A DNA stretch of 64,000 nucleotides from Saccharicrinis sp963667815. Lineage in GTDB: Bacteria; Bacteroidota; Bacteroidia; Bacteroidales; Marinilabiliaceae. A model generated the notes under the pieces. It worked only from the letters and a program-made list of their open reading frames with translations, did no database searches and was not told the origin of the DNA. Made by a program: the position numbers and the translations under genes. This document shows positions 43,927 to 53,018 of the stretch, one piece after another. Position 1 is the stretch's first letter, and each line of letters starts with the position of its first letter. The stretch lies in NCBI GenBank assembly GCA_963667815.1, contig OY764021.1; one strand, 5' to 3'.

Positions 43927-45996
43927 ATGAAAAACATATATATATTATTTATTCTTATCTTTTGTCTTGCTATACATTCTACAATAAAAGCTGAAGACAT
44001 AGATATAATAAAAGGAAACTTTTCTTCAGGAAAAAGTATTACTTTATTAAAAACATTTACCGCTTCTAAAGGCGATATTATAGATATAAATTTAAATGTA
44101 GATCATAAAAGACGAGGATTAAATATTTACATCAAACAACATCCGGGAAACTTTGTCATTTTTGACTACGAGGATAAACAAACTTTAAATAAAAACTTCA
44201 TTGTACCTTCAGATGCTATTTACGAAATATATTATGGAGGAGAGAAAGTCGACTTTAATTTAAACATTGTAAATCATACTAATATCCCAAATGGTCCTAA
44301 ACTTGGAGATGTTGTATATGTTTGTATTCCTGATACAAGCTTTGCCAGTGGATATGTAGACACCAAAATTGGCGAAAACTATAAACTAACTCCATACAAG
44401 GAAAAAGTAATGTTTTCTACTACCATTGAAAATGAACAAATTTGTACAAGAGATTTCTTTACTGGTGTAGACATGATGAGATTGTCAATACCAGGAGACA
44501 AAAAGGACGAATACCGAGAGCAAAAATTATTATCATACACAGTAAACCTTACATGTCAGTCCCCTACTCTGTACTCTAAAATGCAAAATGCGGTTAAGAG
44601 CAGTGCTGAAGCATTACCTGATTATAAAGATATTATAGGTGGTGTTTCAAGTAAAGGAATAAAAAAAATGAATCCTAAAAACAAATACGATGTAGTTACA
44701 GACATCAATAAAGAGCAGGAAAAATTAGATAATGTTAAAGAAGTGATTTCTTTATCAGGTGAGGCAGCAAATGTTGCATCGGAAGGAACATCTGCAGAAA
44801 ACATTGCATCTACCGTGGCCTTCTTAATGGATGGAGATGAAGTTACTCATACAGCCATAAATAAAGGATTAGATATAATTGGAGCTCCGGGTGAAGTTTC
44901 TGCAATAGTAGATAAGGTATATGAATTTCCCGGAACCACAGAATTAGTTCAAAATGCGATAGACAATCTTGCTCCAACAATAAACGGAAGTGCCTGGATT
45001 GACATTAAACAGCAGCATCTGAAATCAAAACCATATTACGAATTTCCTGAAAAAGCTTTTTATATTAAATCAGCTTTAAACTTCACTGAAAATAAAGGTT
45101 ATCTGGATGTTCCGGGTAGTCCTACTGCTGCAGAAAATGGTTTAAATCTGAAAGCCTGGAACATGACCTCTGGTGCCGACAGATTATTTAAAGTAGTACC
45201 ATCTCAAAAATACAAAGGCTATTACTACATACAATCTGCATTACCTGGGGCAACACCTGTTGTTCTAGACCATAAGGGAGGTAGTTTTAACCTTCAAAAA
45301 TATGGAAATGACATTCATTTATGGCAAAAGCATAATGGAACATCTCAAATGTTTAGGTTTGAACATTTAGGTGGTGGGAAATTTAGAATTTTTAATTACA
45401 ATGGATACCTGCTATGTTTCTCTGGAAGAAAAGTAGACAACGGCACGCAATTAGAGATTTGGGAAGATGAAACAGTTGGTGGTTTTAATGAATGGTATTT
45501 AATTGATCCCACAACAAAACAACCATTTATACCTCAAAATACTGCAGGCACTTCTGAAGTTTATGAAGACGTAAGAACAATTTCAGCCAAAGGAAGTACC
45601 ATAAATAAAACGGTTACATTAGCAAAGGAGGATGCTCCTCTAAATACAGATTTATCTCACGTTGATTTAAATGTTTTAATAAAAAAGAATGGTGCTGAAT
45701 GTACCGCTAAATTAATCATAGATGCTAAATACAGAGTAACTGATTATACTGATGTTGTACGTTATAATAAAATATCCGATCCTGTAATGACAAAAGATTT
45801 TTGGTCTGCATATAAAATCAATTACCATTACGACATTATGTTTGCCAGTCAAGCGAAAGACCATTATAAAAAGATAAGTAAAAACGAATACTACAATTAC
45901 AATAAACCCATAAGTGAAATTGTAAATAAAGGAAACTTAGAACAAGTTGAAAGATTAAAACAATATGATATATTAACAACAACAACCCAACAATAG
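43927..45996 (+). CDS. Secreted protein with beta-trefoil (ricin-type) lectin domain
   Basis: A 689-aa exported protein (signal peptide 1-22, ending HSTIKA|E). Residues about 24-118 form an N-terminal beta domain similar in layout to that of the upstream gene (GKSITLLKTFTASKGDIIDINLNVD). A middle region of 220-345 is helical with an Ala/Gly-rich segment. Residues 376-528 are a beta-trefoil lectin (repeats NGLNLKAWNMTSG, YGNDIHLWQKHN, NGTQLEIWEDE), strikingly like the module at 3240-4766 and ending in the same 'W..ID..T' phrase (NEWYLIDPTTKQPF vs TEWVFIDAETNVAY). Residues 560-689 are of unknown fold. It probably binds glycan at the surface or outside; no enzymatic or T9SS domain is visible. 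Confidence 0.78.
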   Translation: MKNIYILFILIFCLAIHSTIKAEDIDIIKGNFSSGKSITLLKTFTASKGDIIDINLNVDHKRRGLNIYIKQHPGNFVIFDYEDKQTLNKNFIVPSDAIYEIYYGGEKVDFNLNIVNHTNIPNGPKLGDVVYVCIPDTSFASGYVDTKIGENYKLTPYKEKVMFSTTIENEQICTRDFFTGVDMMRLSIPGDKKDEYREQKLLSYTVNLTCQSPTLYSKMQNAVKSSAEALPDYKDIIGGVSSKGIKKMNPKNKYDVVTDINKEQEKLDNVKEVISLSGEAANVASEGTSAENIASTVAFLMDGDEVTHTAINKGLDIIGAPGEVSAIVDKVYEFPGTTELVQNAIDNLAPTINGSAWIDIKQQHLKSKPYYEFPEKAFYIKSALNFTENKGYLDVPGSPTAAENGLNLKAWNMTSGADRLFKVVPSQKYKGYYYIQSALPGATPVVLDHKGGSFNLQKYGNDIHLWQKHNGTSQMFRFEHLGGGKFRIFNYNGYLLCFSGRKVDNGTQLEIWEDETVGGFNEWYLIDPTTKQPFIPQNTAGTSEVYEDVRTISAKGSTINKTVTLAKEDAPLNTDLSHVDLNVLIKKNGAECTAKLIIDAKYRVTDYTDVVRYNKISDPVMTKDFWSAYKINYHYDIMFASQAKDHYKKISKNEYYNYNKPISEIVNKGNLEQVERLKQYDILTTTTQQ

Positions 45997-46003
45997 TTAA
46001 CAA

Positions 46004-46038
46004 AAAAGGGATGATTAATCAGATTAATCATCCCTTTT
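46004..46038. terminator. Bidirectional terminator between the lectin pair and rho
   Basis: A near-perfect 17-bp palindromic stem (AAAAGGGATGATTAATC against GATTAATCATCCCTTTT) with U/T runs on both strands; it serves the converging genes. Confidence 0.92.
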
Positions 46039-46060
46039 GTATTTATTCTAAATTCATAGA

Positions 46061-47764
46061 TTAACCATCATTCATAGAAATTAAAAACTCTTCATTACTA
46101 CGAGTTTTTCTCATTCTATCTTGTAAGAAATCCATTGCTTCTAATGGATTCATATCCGCTAAATAATTTCTTAGAATCCAAATACGATTTAAGCTCTCTC
46201 TATCAAGCAATAAGTCTTCTCTACGAGTACTTGATAAAGTAACATCAACAGCTGGGTATATACGCTTGTTAGATAATCTTCTATCCAATTGAAGCTCCAT
46301 ATTACCTGTACCTTTAAATTCTTCAAAGATCACCTCATCCATCTTAGAACCGGTTTCTGTTAATGCAGTAGCTAAAATTGTCAATGAACCACCATCTTCA
46401 ATATTACGAGCTGCACCAAAGAACCTTTTTGGTTTGTGTAACGCATTTGCATCAACACCACCAGATAGTACTTTACCTGAAGCAGGAGAAACGGTGTTAT
46501 AGGCTCTTGCTAAACGAGTAATAGAATCGAGTAATACAACTACATCGTGTCCACACTCAACCATTCTTTTTGCTTTTTCCAAAACTATATTAGCCACTTT
46601 TACGTGTCTTTCTGCAGGTTCATCAAAAGTAGAAGAAATCACTTCTGCATTTACACTACGCGCCATATCTGTAACCTCTTCCGGACGTTCATCTACTAGT
46701 AAGATGATCATATAAACCTCAGGATGATTTGCTGCAATGGCATTAGCTACCTCTTTTAATAAAACAGTTTTACCCGTTTTAGGCTGAGCCACAATTAAAC
46801 CACGTTGTCCTTTACCAATAGGGGCAAACATATCAACCACTCTTGTCGAAAGACTATCTTTTCCGCTTCCAGTGATTTTAAATTTCTCATCAGGGAAAAT
46901 TGGAGTCAAATGATCAAATGGTACACGGTCTCTTACAATCTGAGGACTTCTTCCATTGATTTCCTCAACCTTAATTAAAGGAAAATACTTTTCACCTTCT
47001 TTTGGTGGACGAATACTTCCCAATACGGTATCTCCGGTTTTTAAACCAAAAAGTTTAATTTGAGACTGAGATACATAAATATCATCAGGAGAGTTTAAAT
47101 AGTTATAATCAGAAGATCTTAGGAAACCATAACCATCCTGCATGATTTCTAATACTCCAGAAGCCGAAATAATACCATCAAAATCAAAAGCTTTATCATG
47201 TTGCTTATCTTGTCTTCTTTGCTGGTTATTATCTTTAGCCCCTCTATTATCGTATTGTCTTCTTTTTCCGTCATTATCTCCCTGACGCTGACGTCTGTTA
47301 TCCTGACCCGCATTATCTTTAGATTTTTCACGATCGTCAGATTTTCTTTTTGGAGATTCTTTAACTTTAACAGCTTCAGATTCTTTTTTAGCCTCAGCCA
47401 CTTTTTCTTCTATTTTAGAAGCTTCTTCAGCTTTTAACCTTTGTGCTTCAAGTTTTTCTGCAATTGTTTCGGTTTTCACTTCAGCCTCAACCTCTGCATT
47501 AATATTTTTCTTTTCTACTTTTTCTTCCTTTGTAACGGGTACAACTTTTTGAACCTTAGTTGTGGTTCTAACTCTTTTGGTAGGTTTTTTCTCGGAAGTT
47601 TTTTCAGTTTTCTTTTTTTCTGATGCAGCAATAGCTTGCTCATCAAGGATTTTATAAATTAAATCCTGCTTTTTAAACGAATCAATTCGTTTAATCTTTA
47701 ACTCTTTCGCAATATCTTTAAGTTCTGCTAAAAGTTTTTTATTCAATTCAAGAATATCGTACAT
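46061..47764 (-). CDS. rho: Transcription termination factor Rho, with long disordered insertion
   Basis: A 567-aa Rho (E. coli has 419). Residues 1-45 are the Rho N-terminal helical domain (LAELKDIAKELKIKRIDSFKKQDLIYKIL). Residues about 48-195 are an extra low-complexity region: Lys/Glu-rich, then Arg/Gln/Asn/Asp-rich. The RNA-binding cold-shock domain follows (GVLEIMQDGYGFLRSSDYNYLNSPDDIYVS), then the ring ATPase with Walker A IVAQPKTGKT, Walker B VVVLLDSITRLARAYN and the Q/R loops. The insertion is a known feature of Bacteroidota Rho, reported in Bacteroides to drive phase separation. The ATG used gives the full N-terminal domain. Confidence 0.96.
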   Translation of the reverse strand: MYDILELNKKLLAELKDIAKELKIKRIDSFKKQDLIYKILDEQAIAASEKKKTEKTSEKKPTKRVRTTTKVQKVVPVTKEEKVEKKNINAEVEAEVKTETIAEKLEAQRLKAEEASKIEEKVAEAKKESEAVKVKESPKRKSDDREKSKDNAGQDNRRQRQGDNDGKRRQYDNRGAKDNNQQRRQDKQHDKAFDFDGIISASGVLEIMQDGYGFLRSSDYNYLNSPDDIYVSQSQIKLFGLKTGDTVLGSIRPPKEGEKYFPLIKVEEINGRSPQIVRDRVPFDHLTPIFPDEKFKITGSGKDSLSTRVVDMFAPIGKGQRGLIVAQPKTGKTVLLKEVANAIAANHPEVYMIILLVDERPEEVTDMARSVNAEVISSTFDEPAERHVKVANIVLEKAKRMVECGHDVVVLLDSITRLARAYNTVSPASGKVLSGGVDANALHKPKRFFGAARNIEDGGSLTILATALTETGSKMDEVIFEEFKGTGNMELQLDRRLSNKRIYPAVDVTLSSTRREDLLLDRESLNRIWILRNYLADMNPLEAMDFLQDRMRKTRSNEEFLISMNDG

Positions 47765-48179
47765 AATTTTTTACCAATAAATTCTCTTGGGGAAATTAAC
47801 ACTTTGAAGATTCAAAATCTTCTCGATATTATTAATATTATTTTTTAATTGATTTTTGTCCTGATACGGCTTTTGATTCTACAAATAAGAAAGATGCCCA
47901 GAAGATTTGATGCAAACTTAAGAATATTTGAATTAATCCACAAAATAAAATGGAATATTTATTAGTCCTAGTACCTAAATAATATAATTATAGTCAAAAT
48001 CCAGGCTATAAACCTAAAATTCAGCACTCTGAATCGAACCACTATTAATAGCTATAAACATACATGTAAAAAAAGTATCGCTTCATGTAAAGTATCCTAT
48101 ATTTTTTTGATTCTAAAACAAATCGCAATGTTTTTTTGTTATATTTACTATTACTTAAAGACTAACCAACTATTTCAAG
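47765..48179. other. Divergent intergenic region rho / rpoD
   Basis: 415 bp, AT-rich. TATATTTA at about 48139-48146 is one base off a -7 box for the sigma-factor gene. No hairpin or small ORF was supported. Confidence 0.4.
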
Positions 48180-49043
48180 ATGAGACAACTCAAAATTACA
48201 AAACAAGTAACAAATCGGGAAACGCCGTCTTTGGATAAATATTTGCATGAAATAGGTAAGGTAAAATTATTATCTGCAGAAGAAGAAGTAAAACTTGCAA
48301 AAAGAATAAAAGAAGGTGATCAGGCCGCACTGGAAAGACTCATAAATGCTAATTTAAGATTTGTTGTTTCGGTAAGTAAACAATATCAAAATCAAGGTTT
48401 GAGTTTACCGGATTTAATTAACGAAGGTAACCTGGGATTAATAAAAGCAGCTCAACGCTTTGATGAAACACGAGGTTTTAAGTTTATTTCTTATGCCGTA
48501 TGGTGGATAAGACAATCTATTTTACAGGCTTTGGCTGAACAGGCCAGAATAGTTCGCCTTCCGTTGAATAAAATAGGTTCTATGAATAAAGTAAATAATA
48601 CTTTTGCCATACTTGAACAAGAGTTTCAAAGAGAACCTACTTCCGAAGAAATTGCTAATGCATTAGACCTTGCTCCCAAAGAGGTAAAAGAATCATTGCG
48701 TGCAATGAACAAACATATCTCTATGGATGCACCTCTAAGAAAGGACGAAGATAACAATTTGTATGACACCCTATTAAGCACTGACTCAATTAGTCCGGAC
48801 AACGAATTACTTACGGATTCATTAAGAAGAGAAATAGAAAGATCACTATCAACCTTATCGGTTAGAGAGGCTGATATTATCAGATTATATTATGGCTTAA
48901 AAGGAGAACCTCCTTATTCATTAGAGGAAATAGGTAACTTATTTAATCTTACTCGAGAAAGAGTAAGACAAATAAAAGAAAAAGCCATAAAAAGATTAAA
49001 ACACACCTATAGAAGCAAAATTCTTCGTTCGTATTTAGGTTAA
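48180..49043 (+). CDS. rpoD: Primary RNA polymerase sigma factor (Bacteroidota RpoD)
   Basis: A 287-aa group 1 sigma-70 of the short form used by Bacteroidota, lacking region 1.1. Region 1.2 is SLDKYLHEIGKVKLLSAEEEVKLAKRI, region 2 runs LINANLRFVVSVSKQYQNQGLSLPDLINEGNLGLIKAAQRFDETRGFKFISYAVWWIRQSI (2.1-2.4), region 3 is NKVNNTFAILEQEFQREPTSEEIANAL, and region 4.2 has the helix-turn-helix YSLEEIGNLFNLTRERVRQIKEKAIKRLKH. It is the factor expected to read the TAnnTTTG promoters seen in this window. Monocistronic with a strong terminator. Confidence 0.96.
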   Translation: MRQLKITKQVTNRETPSLDKYLHEIGKVKLLSAEEEVKLAKRIKEGDQAALERLINANLRFVVSVSKQYQNQGLSLPDLINEGNLGLIKAAQRFDETRGFKFISYAVWWIRQSILQALAEQARIVRLPLNKIGSMNKVNNTFAILEQEFQREPTSEEIANALDLAPKEVKESLRAMNKHISMDAPLRKDEDNNLYDTLLSTDSISPDNELLTDSLRREIERSLSTLSVREADIIRLYYGLKGEPPYSLEEIGNLFNLTRERVRQIKEKAIKRLKHTYRSKILRSYLG

Positions 49044-49069
49044 TTATATTTTGAATGATATTAAATAAA

Positions 49070-49110
49070 AGAGGGAAATGAAACTACATCTTCATTTCCC
49101 TCTTTTTTTC
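49070..49110 (+). terminator. Terminator of rpoD
   Basis: A GAGGGAAATGAA/TTCATTTCCCTC 12-bp stem with an 8-base loop and a T7 run. Confidence 0.92.
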
Positions 49111-49125
49111 ATTAATCTTTCTTAC

Positions 49126-49133
49126 TATTTTTG
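49126..49133 (+). promoter_or_regulatory. -7 box of rpe (TAttTTTG)
   Basis: TATTTTTG followed by CAGCC. The TTG codon sometimes taken as a start (49131) lies inside this box, which supports translation from the ATG at 49167. Confidence 0.65.
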
Positions 49134-49166
49134 CAGCCAAACATACATATTAACATAATCTTAATA

Positions 49167-49847
49167 ATGAAACATTTAATTGCACCCTCTCTATTAGCGG
49201 CAGATTTTGCCAAAATGGAATCGCAAATTGATATTATAAATAATAGTGATGCAGATTGGCTTCATCTGGATGTAATGGACGGTGTGTTTGTGCCTAATAT
49301 CTCATTTGGACTACCAGTAATAAAATCATTACGACCTCATATAGAAAAGCCTTTTGACGTTCATTTAATGATTGAAAACCCAGATAAATTTATAAGTGAT
49401 TTTAAAGAAGCAGGTGCCGATCTTTTAAATGTTCATTATGAAGCCTGTACGCATTTACACAGAACAATCGACGCAATAAAAAAAGAGGGAATGCAAGCTG
49501 GAGTAACCCTTAACCCACATACTCCGGTATTTTTATTAGAAGAAATAATTACTGAAGTTGATTTGGTATTATTAATGTCTGTAAATCCAGGATTTGGAGG
49601 CCAAAAATTTATTGATAACACCTATAAAAAACTTACAGACTTAAAGAATTTAATTGAAAGAAAAGGTAGTAGAGCATTGATAGAAGTTGATGGTGGCGTT
49701 ACAATAGCCAACGCTCAACAATTAATAAATGCAGGTGCTGATGTACTAGTAGCCGGTAGTGCTGTTTTTAATGCACCAGATCCTGTTAAGGCCGTATATG
49801 AATTAAAACATTTTTTACCCGAACCTCCTCCACAGAACTACGTTTAA
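49167..49847 (+). CDS. rpe: Ribulose-phosphate 3-epimerase
   Basis: About 226 aa from the ATG at 49167. IAPSLLAADFAKMESQI, LHLDVMDGVFVPNISFG, PFDVHLMIENP and VLLMSVNPGFGGQKFI are the standard Rpe motifs, with metal-binding His/Asp residues (HLDVMDG, HLMI, and EVDGGV for the final Asp). It interconverts ribulose-5-P and xylulose-5-P in the pentose phosphate pathway. The start was moved from the first in-frame TTG (49131) because that codon overlaps the -7 box. It converges with the GH28 gene across a shared terminator. Confidence 0.96.
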   Translation: MKHLIAPSLLAADFAKMESQIDIINNSDADWLHLDVMDGVFVPNISFGLPVIKSLRPHIEKPFDVHLMIENPDKFISDFKEAGADLLNVHYEACTHLHRTIDAIKKEGMQAGVTLNPHTPVFLLEEIITEVDLVLLMSVNPGFGGQKFIDNTYKKLTDLKNLIERKGSRALIEVDGGVTIANAQQLINAGADVLVAGSAVFNAPDPVKAVYELKHFLPEPPPQNYV

Positions 49848-49875
49848 TTTGTTAATAATAAGTATAAGATAAATA

Positions 49876-49917
49876 CAAAAAAGGTTATATTTGAGGTACT
49901 TAAAGTATAACCTTTTT
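49876..49917. terminator. Bidirectional terminator rpe / GH28
   Basis: AAAAAGGTTATA (49878-49889) pairs with TATAACCTTTTT (49906-49917) around a 16-base loop. Confidence 0.85.
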
Positions 49918-49932
49918 CTGTATTATAAAATC

Positions 49933-51186
49933 CTATTTATTCGAAAAGTTTGCTCCATTTACTTTAACATTTTCAAGAACTACTTCAGAATAATCAGTAT
50001 CTAAAACTTCACTTTTTGCTTTTATATCAAGATTCTTTAAAATAAAGTTATGAATGGAATCATTTGCATTACCTCTTATTATTCCAATACTTTCACATTG
50101 TAACTGCGAATTCTCAATTGTAATATTCTGAACTATTCCAAAGGGTTTTTCAGTAGTACCCTCCAAGTTAAAGAACTGCTTCCATGGACGCATTGTAATA
50201 AGATATCTACATTTTCCTGTAATATTTTCAACCCTGATATTTTCATATATTTGATATGTATCCGGTCTCATTTTCATATTTAATAACGTTCTGTCATGGT
50301 CGATTTTACAATTACGTATTGTTATATTTTTAGCATGTAAACATTCACTTCCCATAGTTAATGTGGCATGAACAAAACCAAACGTACAATCTTCTATCAA
50401 TACATTCTCTACAATTCCATTTTCATAAAGTCTGTGAGCAGTTGGCCCCTTACCTCCTTTAATAGCAATTCCATCATCGTTAACAGAAATATAGCAATTT
50501 CTAATTACAACATCTTTACAAACATCTATATCCACACCATCAGTACTAGGAGCTGGAACTGGTTGATAAGGTGATCTTATGTCACACCCTTCTATTAAAA
50601 CATTGGTGCATTGATATAAATGCGTAGTCCAAAAACCGGCATTATGCAACTTTACGTTTTTGATAAGTACATTATCACAGCCCCAGATAAAAATTAATCT
50701 AGGTCTATGAACATCCAGATTTGTAGCAGGAAGATTCTGTTCCTTCCTTAACTTGCGATAGGCCCAAAACTCTTTCCAATATTCCAATCCATTACCATCT
50801 ATTTTTCCGGGACCAGTAATACTAAAATTATTTACATTATAAGCATTAATTAATGCCGCATAATAATAAATACTTTTACCTTCCATTCGGGAGGGTATTA
50901 ATGGATAATTATCTATAATATTTGATCCTTTTAATACAGCACCTTCCATCAACTTTAAAGTTGTATTGGGCTTAAAAAATAAAGCCCCCGATAGAAAAAC
51001 TCCTTTGGGAATAACAATTACACCACCTCCTTTTTGAGAGGCCATATCAATAACACTTTGAATTTTTTGTGTATTTATAATGGTACTATCTGCATTTACA
51101 CCAAATTCTGTGATAACATAATCTTTTGCGTATAATGTGAATGTTATTGATATCAATAAAACAGCCATTAAACATTGCTTCAACAT
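49933..51186 (-). CDS. Exported glycoside hydrolase family 28 (polygalacturonase-like)
   Basis: A 417-aa protein with signal peptide (residues 1-20, LISITFTLYA). The right-handed beta-helix repeats are GH28-like: NVLIKNVKLHNAGFWTTHLYQCTNVLIEG, then APSTDGVDID (Asp216) and SVNDDGIAIKGG (Asp237-Asp238), the catalytic acidic residues; MKMRPDT replaces the usual RIK motif. The usual GHG motif reads MGSECLH, as in rhamnogalacturonase-type or exo-acting members. It probably hydrolyses pectic or similar uronate-containing polysaccharide in the periplasm. No SusC/D or other pectin genes are next to it. Confidence 0.88.
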   Translation of the reverse strand: MLKQCLMAVLLISITFTLYAKDYVITEFGVNADSTIINTQKIQSVIDMASQKGGGVIVIPKGVFLSGALFFKPNTTLKLMEGAVLKGSNIIDNYPLIPSRMEGKSIYYYAALINAYNVNNFSITGPGKIDGNGLEYWKEFWAYRKLRKEQNLPATNLDVHRPRLIFIWGCDNVLIKNVKLHNAGFWTTHLYQCTNVLIEGCDIRSPYQPVPAPSTDGVDIDVCKDVVIRNCYISVNDDGIAIKGGKGPTAHRLYENGIVENVLIEDCTFGFVHATLTMGSECLHAKNITIRNCKIDHDRTLLNMKMRPDTYQIYENIRVENITGKCRYLITMRPWKQFFNLEGTTEKPFGIVQNITIENSQLQCESIGIIRGNANDSIHNFILKNLDIKAKSEVLDTDYSEVVLENVKVNGANFSNK

Positions 51187-51330
51187 AACTACATATTACT
51201 TAAGGGTATTTTAAAAAAATTTCTTATCGTAAAAGTACACACCGAAATATCTACACACCTTAAAAATCGTTCAAATACCTGTCAAATAATAAATAATTAA
51301 GTAATAATAGGGAAGTTGTTACAATTGCAC

Positions 51331-51350
51331 AAAAAAAGGCTCAAGGAGCC
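51331..51350 (-). terminator. Probable terminator after the SDR gene
   Basis: On the minus strand GGCTC-CTT-GAGCC is followed by seven T, 116 bp past the SDR stop codon. The small stem makes it less certain. Confidence 0.6.
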
Positions 51351-51465
51351 AACTAATAACTCAATAGAATAATAAAAGTTCTATTATAATAAAAAGCTAC
51401 ATAAGGAAGGTAACCTTCTGATCATGTTATGCGCTCAATTATACACTAAATCAATAAATAATTCA

Positions 51466-52467
51466 TTAACTATACAGAGCCAACATACCATCAATCCACT
51501 TTTCTGTTTCTATATCCACAATCATTCTCTGCGAACTTTCCTCAAACCACTTCAAGGTATTTCTAATGCCATCAGCAAATTTAATTGTGGCTTTAAATTC
51601 AGGTACAAAAGTCTTAATCTTTGAATTATCAAAAATCACTCCACTAGCTTTATCTCCCAACAGTGTACCTTCCATATCTTTACCTCCTACTTTTAGAGAT
51701 AATTCACATATTTTTTCAGATGCAATATGAATTAAATTTGGCTTAACGCCTATGGCCATTCCTAAAGTATTATATACTTGATCCCATGTTAATACTTCAT
51801 CTGATGTAATATGAAAAGGATGTCCTATAGCTTGTTGATTTCCCATCAATCCCACTAATCCTTTAGCAAAATCAGCAGCATGAGTAATTACCCATGGAGA
51901 TATACCATCGCCATGAACTATAATTGGCTTACCTTTCTTTATTCTATCAAATACATTATACAGTTTCCATCCGCCAATTGGAACCGGAATAACTGTATGA
52001 TAGGTCAATGAGGGACGAATAATCGTCATCGGAAAATCTTTTTCTCTATATAACTTTTGTAATAAATCTTCACCAGCTATTTTATCCCGGGAATATTGCC
52101 AATGAGGATTTTTTAAAGGAGAGGATTCTGTAATAATTGGATAACCTACAGGCTTTTGATAACAAGAGGCTGAACTTATATAAATATACTGATTAGTAAT
52201 ATTTTTAAATAATTGATAATCACGCTCCACATCCTCCTCTGTAAAAGCAATGAAATCAATTACTACATCAAACCGTAATCCTTCTAAAATCTTTAAAACG
52301 TGTTGACGATTATTAATATCTGCAACTAGTGATATTGCATCTTTTATCTCTCCTTTTGGCTCAATTCCTCCTCTATTTAATAAATACAACTCCCATCCTC
52401 TTTCCAAAGCCAATGCCGAACACAAATAAGATATATTTCCTGTTCCTCCAATAAAAAGTGCTTTCAT
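51466..52467 (-). CDS. NAD-dependent epimerase/dehydratase family (extended SDR)
   Basis: About 333 aa from the ATG at 52467. MKALFIGGTGNISYLCSALALERGWELYLLNRGG has the glycine motif GGTGNIS, and the residues after YISSASCY and YSRDKIAGE supply the Tyr/Lys of an SDR active site (YSRDK). I prefer this start over the one at 52503 because the extra 12 residues (MIILCNKKHYRH) do not belong to the fold. The family includes sugar epimerases and reductases; the substrate is not evident. The glycine-motif variant is shared with chloroplast CSP41-like proteins. Confidence 0.87.
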   Translation of the reverse strand: MKALFIGGTGNISYLCSALALERGWELYLLNRGGIEPKGEIKDAISLVADINNRQHVLKILEGLRFDVVIDFIAFTEEDVERDYQLFKNITNQYIYISSASCYQKPVGYPIITESSPLKNPHWQYSRDKIAGEDLLQKLYREKDFPMTIIRPSLTYHTVIPVPIGGWKLYNVFDRIKKGKPIIVHGDGISPWVITHAADFAKGLVGLMGNQQAIGHPFHITSDEVLTWDQVYNTLGMAIGVKPNLIHIASEKICELSLKVGGKDMEGTLLGDKASGVIFDNSKIKTFVPEFKATIKFADGIRNTLKWFEESSQRMIVDIETEKWIDGMLALYS

Positions 52468-52600
52468 GTGTCTGTAATGTTTTTTATTGCATAAAATTAT
52501 CACTCATAAATAATAATGTCTCTTTAAGAATACACCACTAATATGATAAAATGTACTGAATTGTAGTCTTTTAAAGTCCTCTTTATTTTAACTCTCAAAT

Positions 52601-52852
52601 CTAATCTGATTGAATATTCTTGTAATACTCTTCTACAATTTCTTTTCCTTTTTCATAATCTGCACTTGAAATATAAATCTTCACAGCCCCGGCACCTCCT
52701 GCAGAAGCATTCCAGGGAACTAAATTCCCAATAAGTTCATCTTTTAAATACGCTTCTATTTCAGCATTTTCCAAAAGTGTTTTTACAATTTCTGCATCTA
52801 TAGTTTTTCCTGCAAAAATTTCGACAAGGGTATGCTCTTTATCTTTGGTCAT
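52601..52852 (-). CDS. DUF2007 family small protein
   Basis: An 83-aa protein: VEIFAGKTIDAEIVKTLLENAEIEAYLKDELIGNLVPW ... AVKIYISSADYEKGKEIVEEY is the DUF2007 (putative signal-transducing) pattern, with the characteristic 'a..lk..L...Gi.a...d' helix and 'v.V...d...A.eil' ending. No signal peptide. Function unknown; widespread in Bacteroidota. Confidence 0.8.
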   Translation of the reverse strand: MTKDKEHTLVEIFAGKTIDAEIVKTLLENAEIEAYLKDELIGNLVPWNASAGGAGAVKIYISSADYEKGKEIVEEYYKNIQSD

Positions 52853-52950
52853 AATTTTTATAAATTAGTTAGTGTAAGCTTTCTAAAGTTAAACAATGAA
52901 ATTTATAATAACCAATCAAAATACTGTTTAATACATAGCCGTCTATTTAT

Positions 52951-52994
52951 ACAAAAAGAAAAAGGTTATTACTCTTCTAATTTGTAATAACCTT
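52951..52994 (-). terminator. Terminator of the SIMPL gene
   Basis: On the minus strand AAGGTTATTAC (52984-52994) pairs with GTAATAACCTT (52962-52972), followed by T-rich sequence; 25 bp after the stop. Confidence 0.82.
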
Positions 52995-53018
52995 AATTTC
53001 TTCAAAAAATCTATATAT

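Noticed and set aside
47198..47623. Two plus-strand ORFs, rich in Phe, opposite rho
   Set aside because: They mirror the Lys/Glu-rich insertion of rho (AAA/GAA on one strand gives TTT/TTC on the other); no start signal or homology.
49131..49166. Upstream TTG start of rpe
   Set aside because: It lies inside an exact -7 promoter box, so it would not be part of the transcript.
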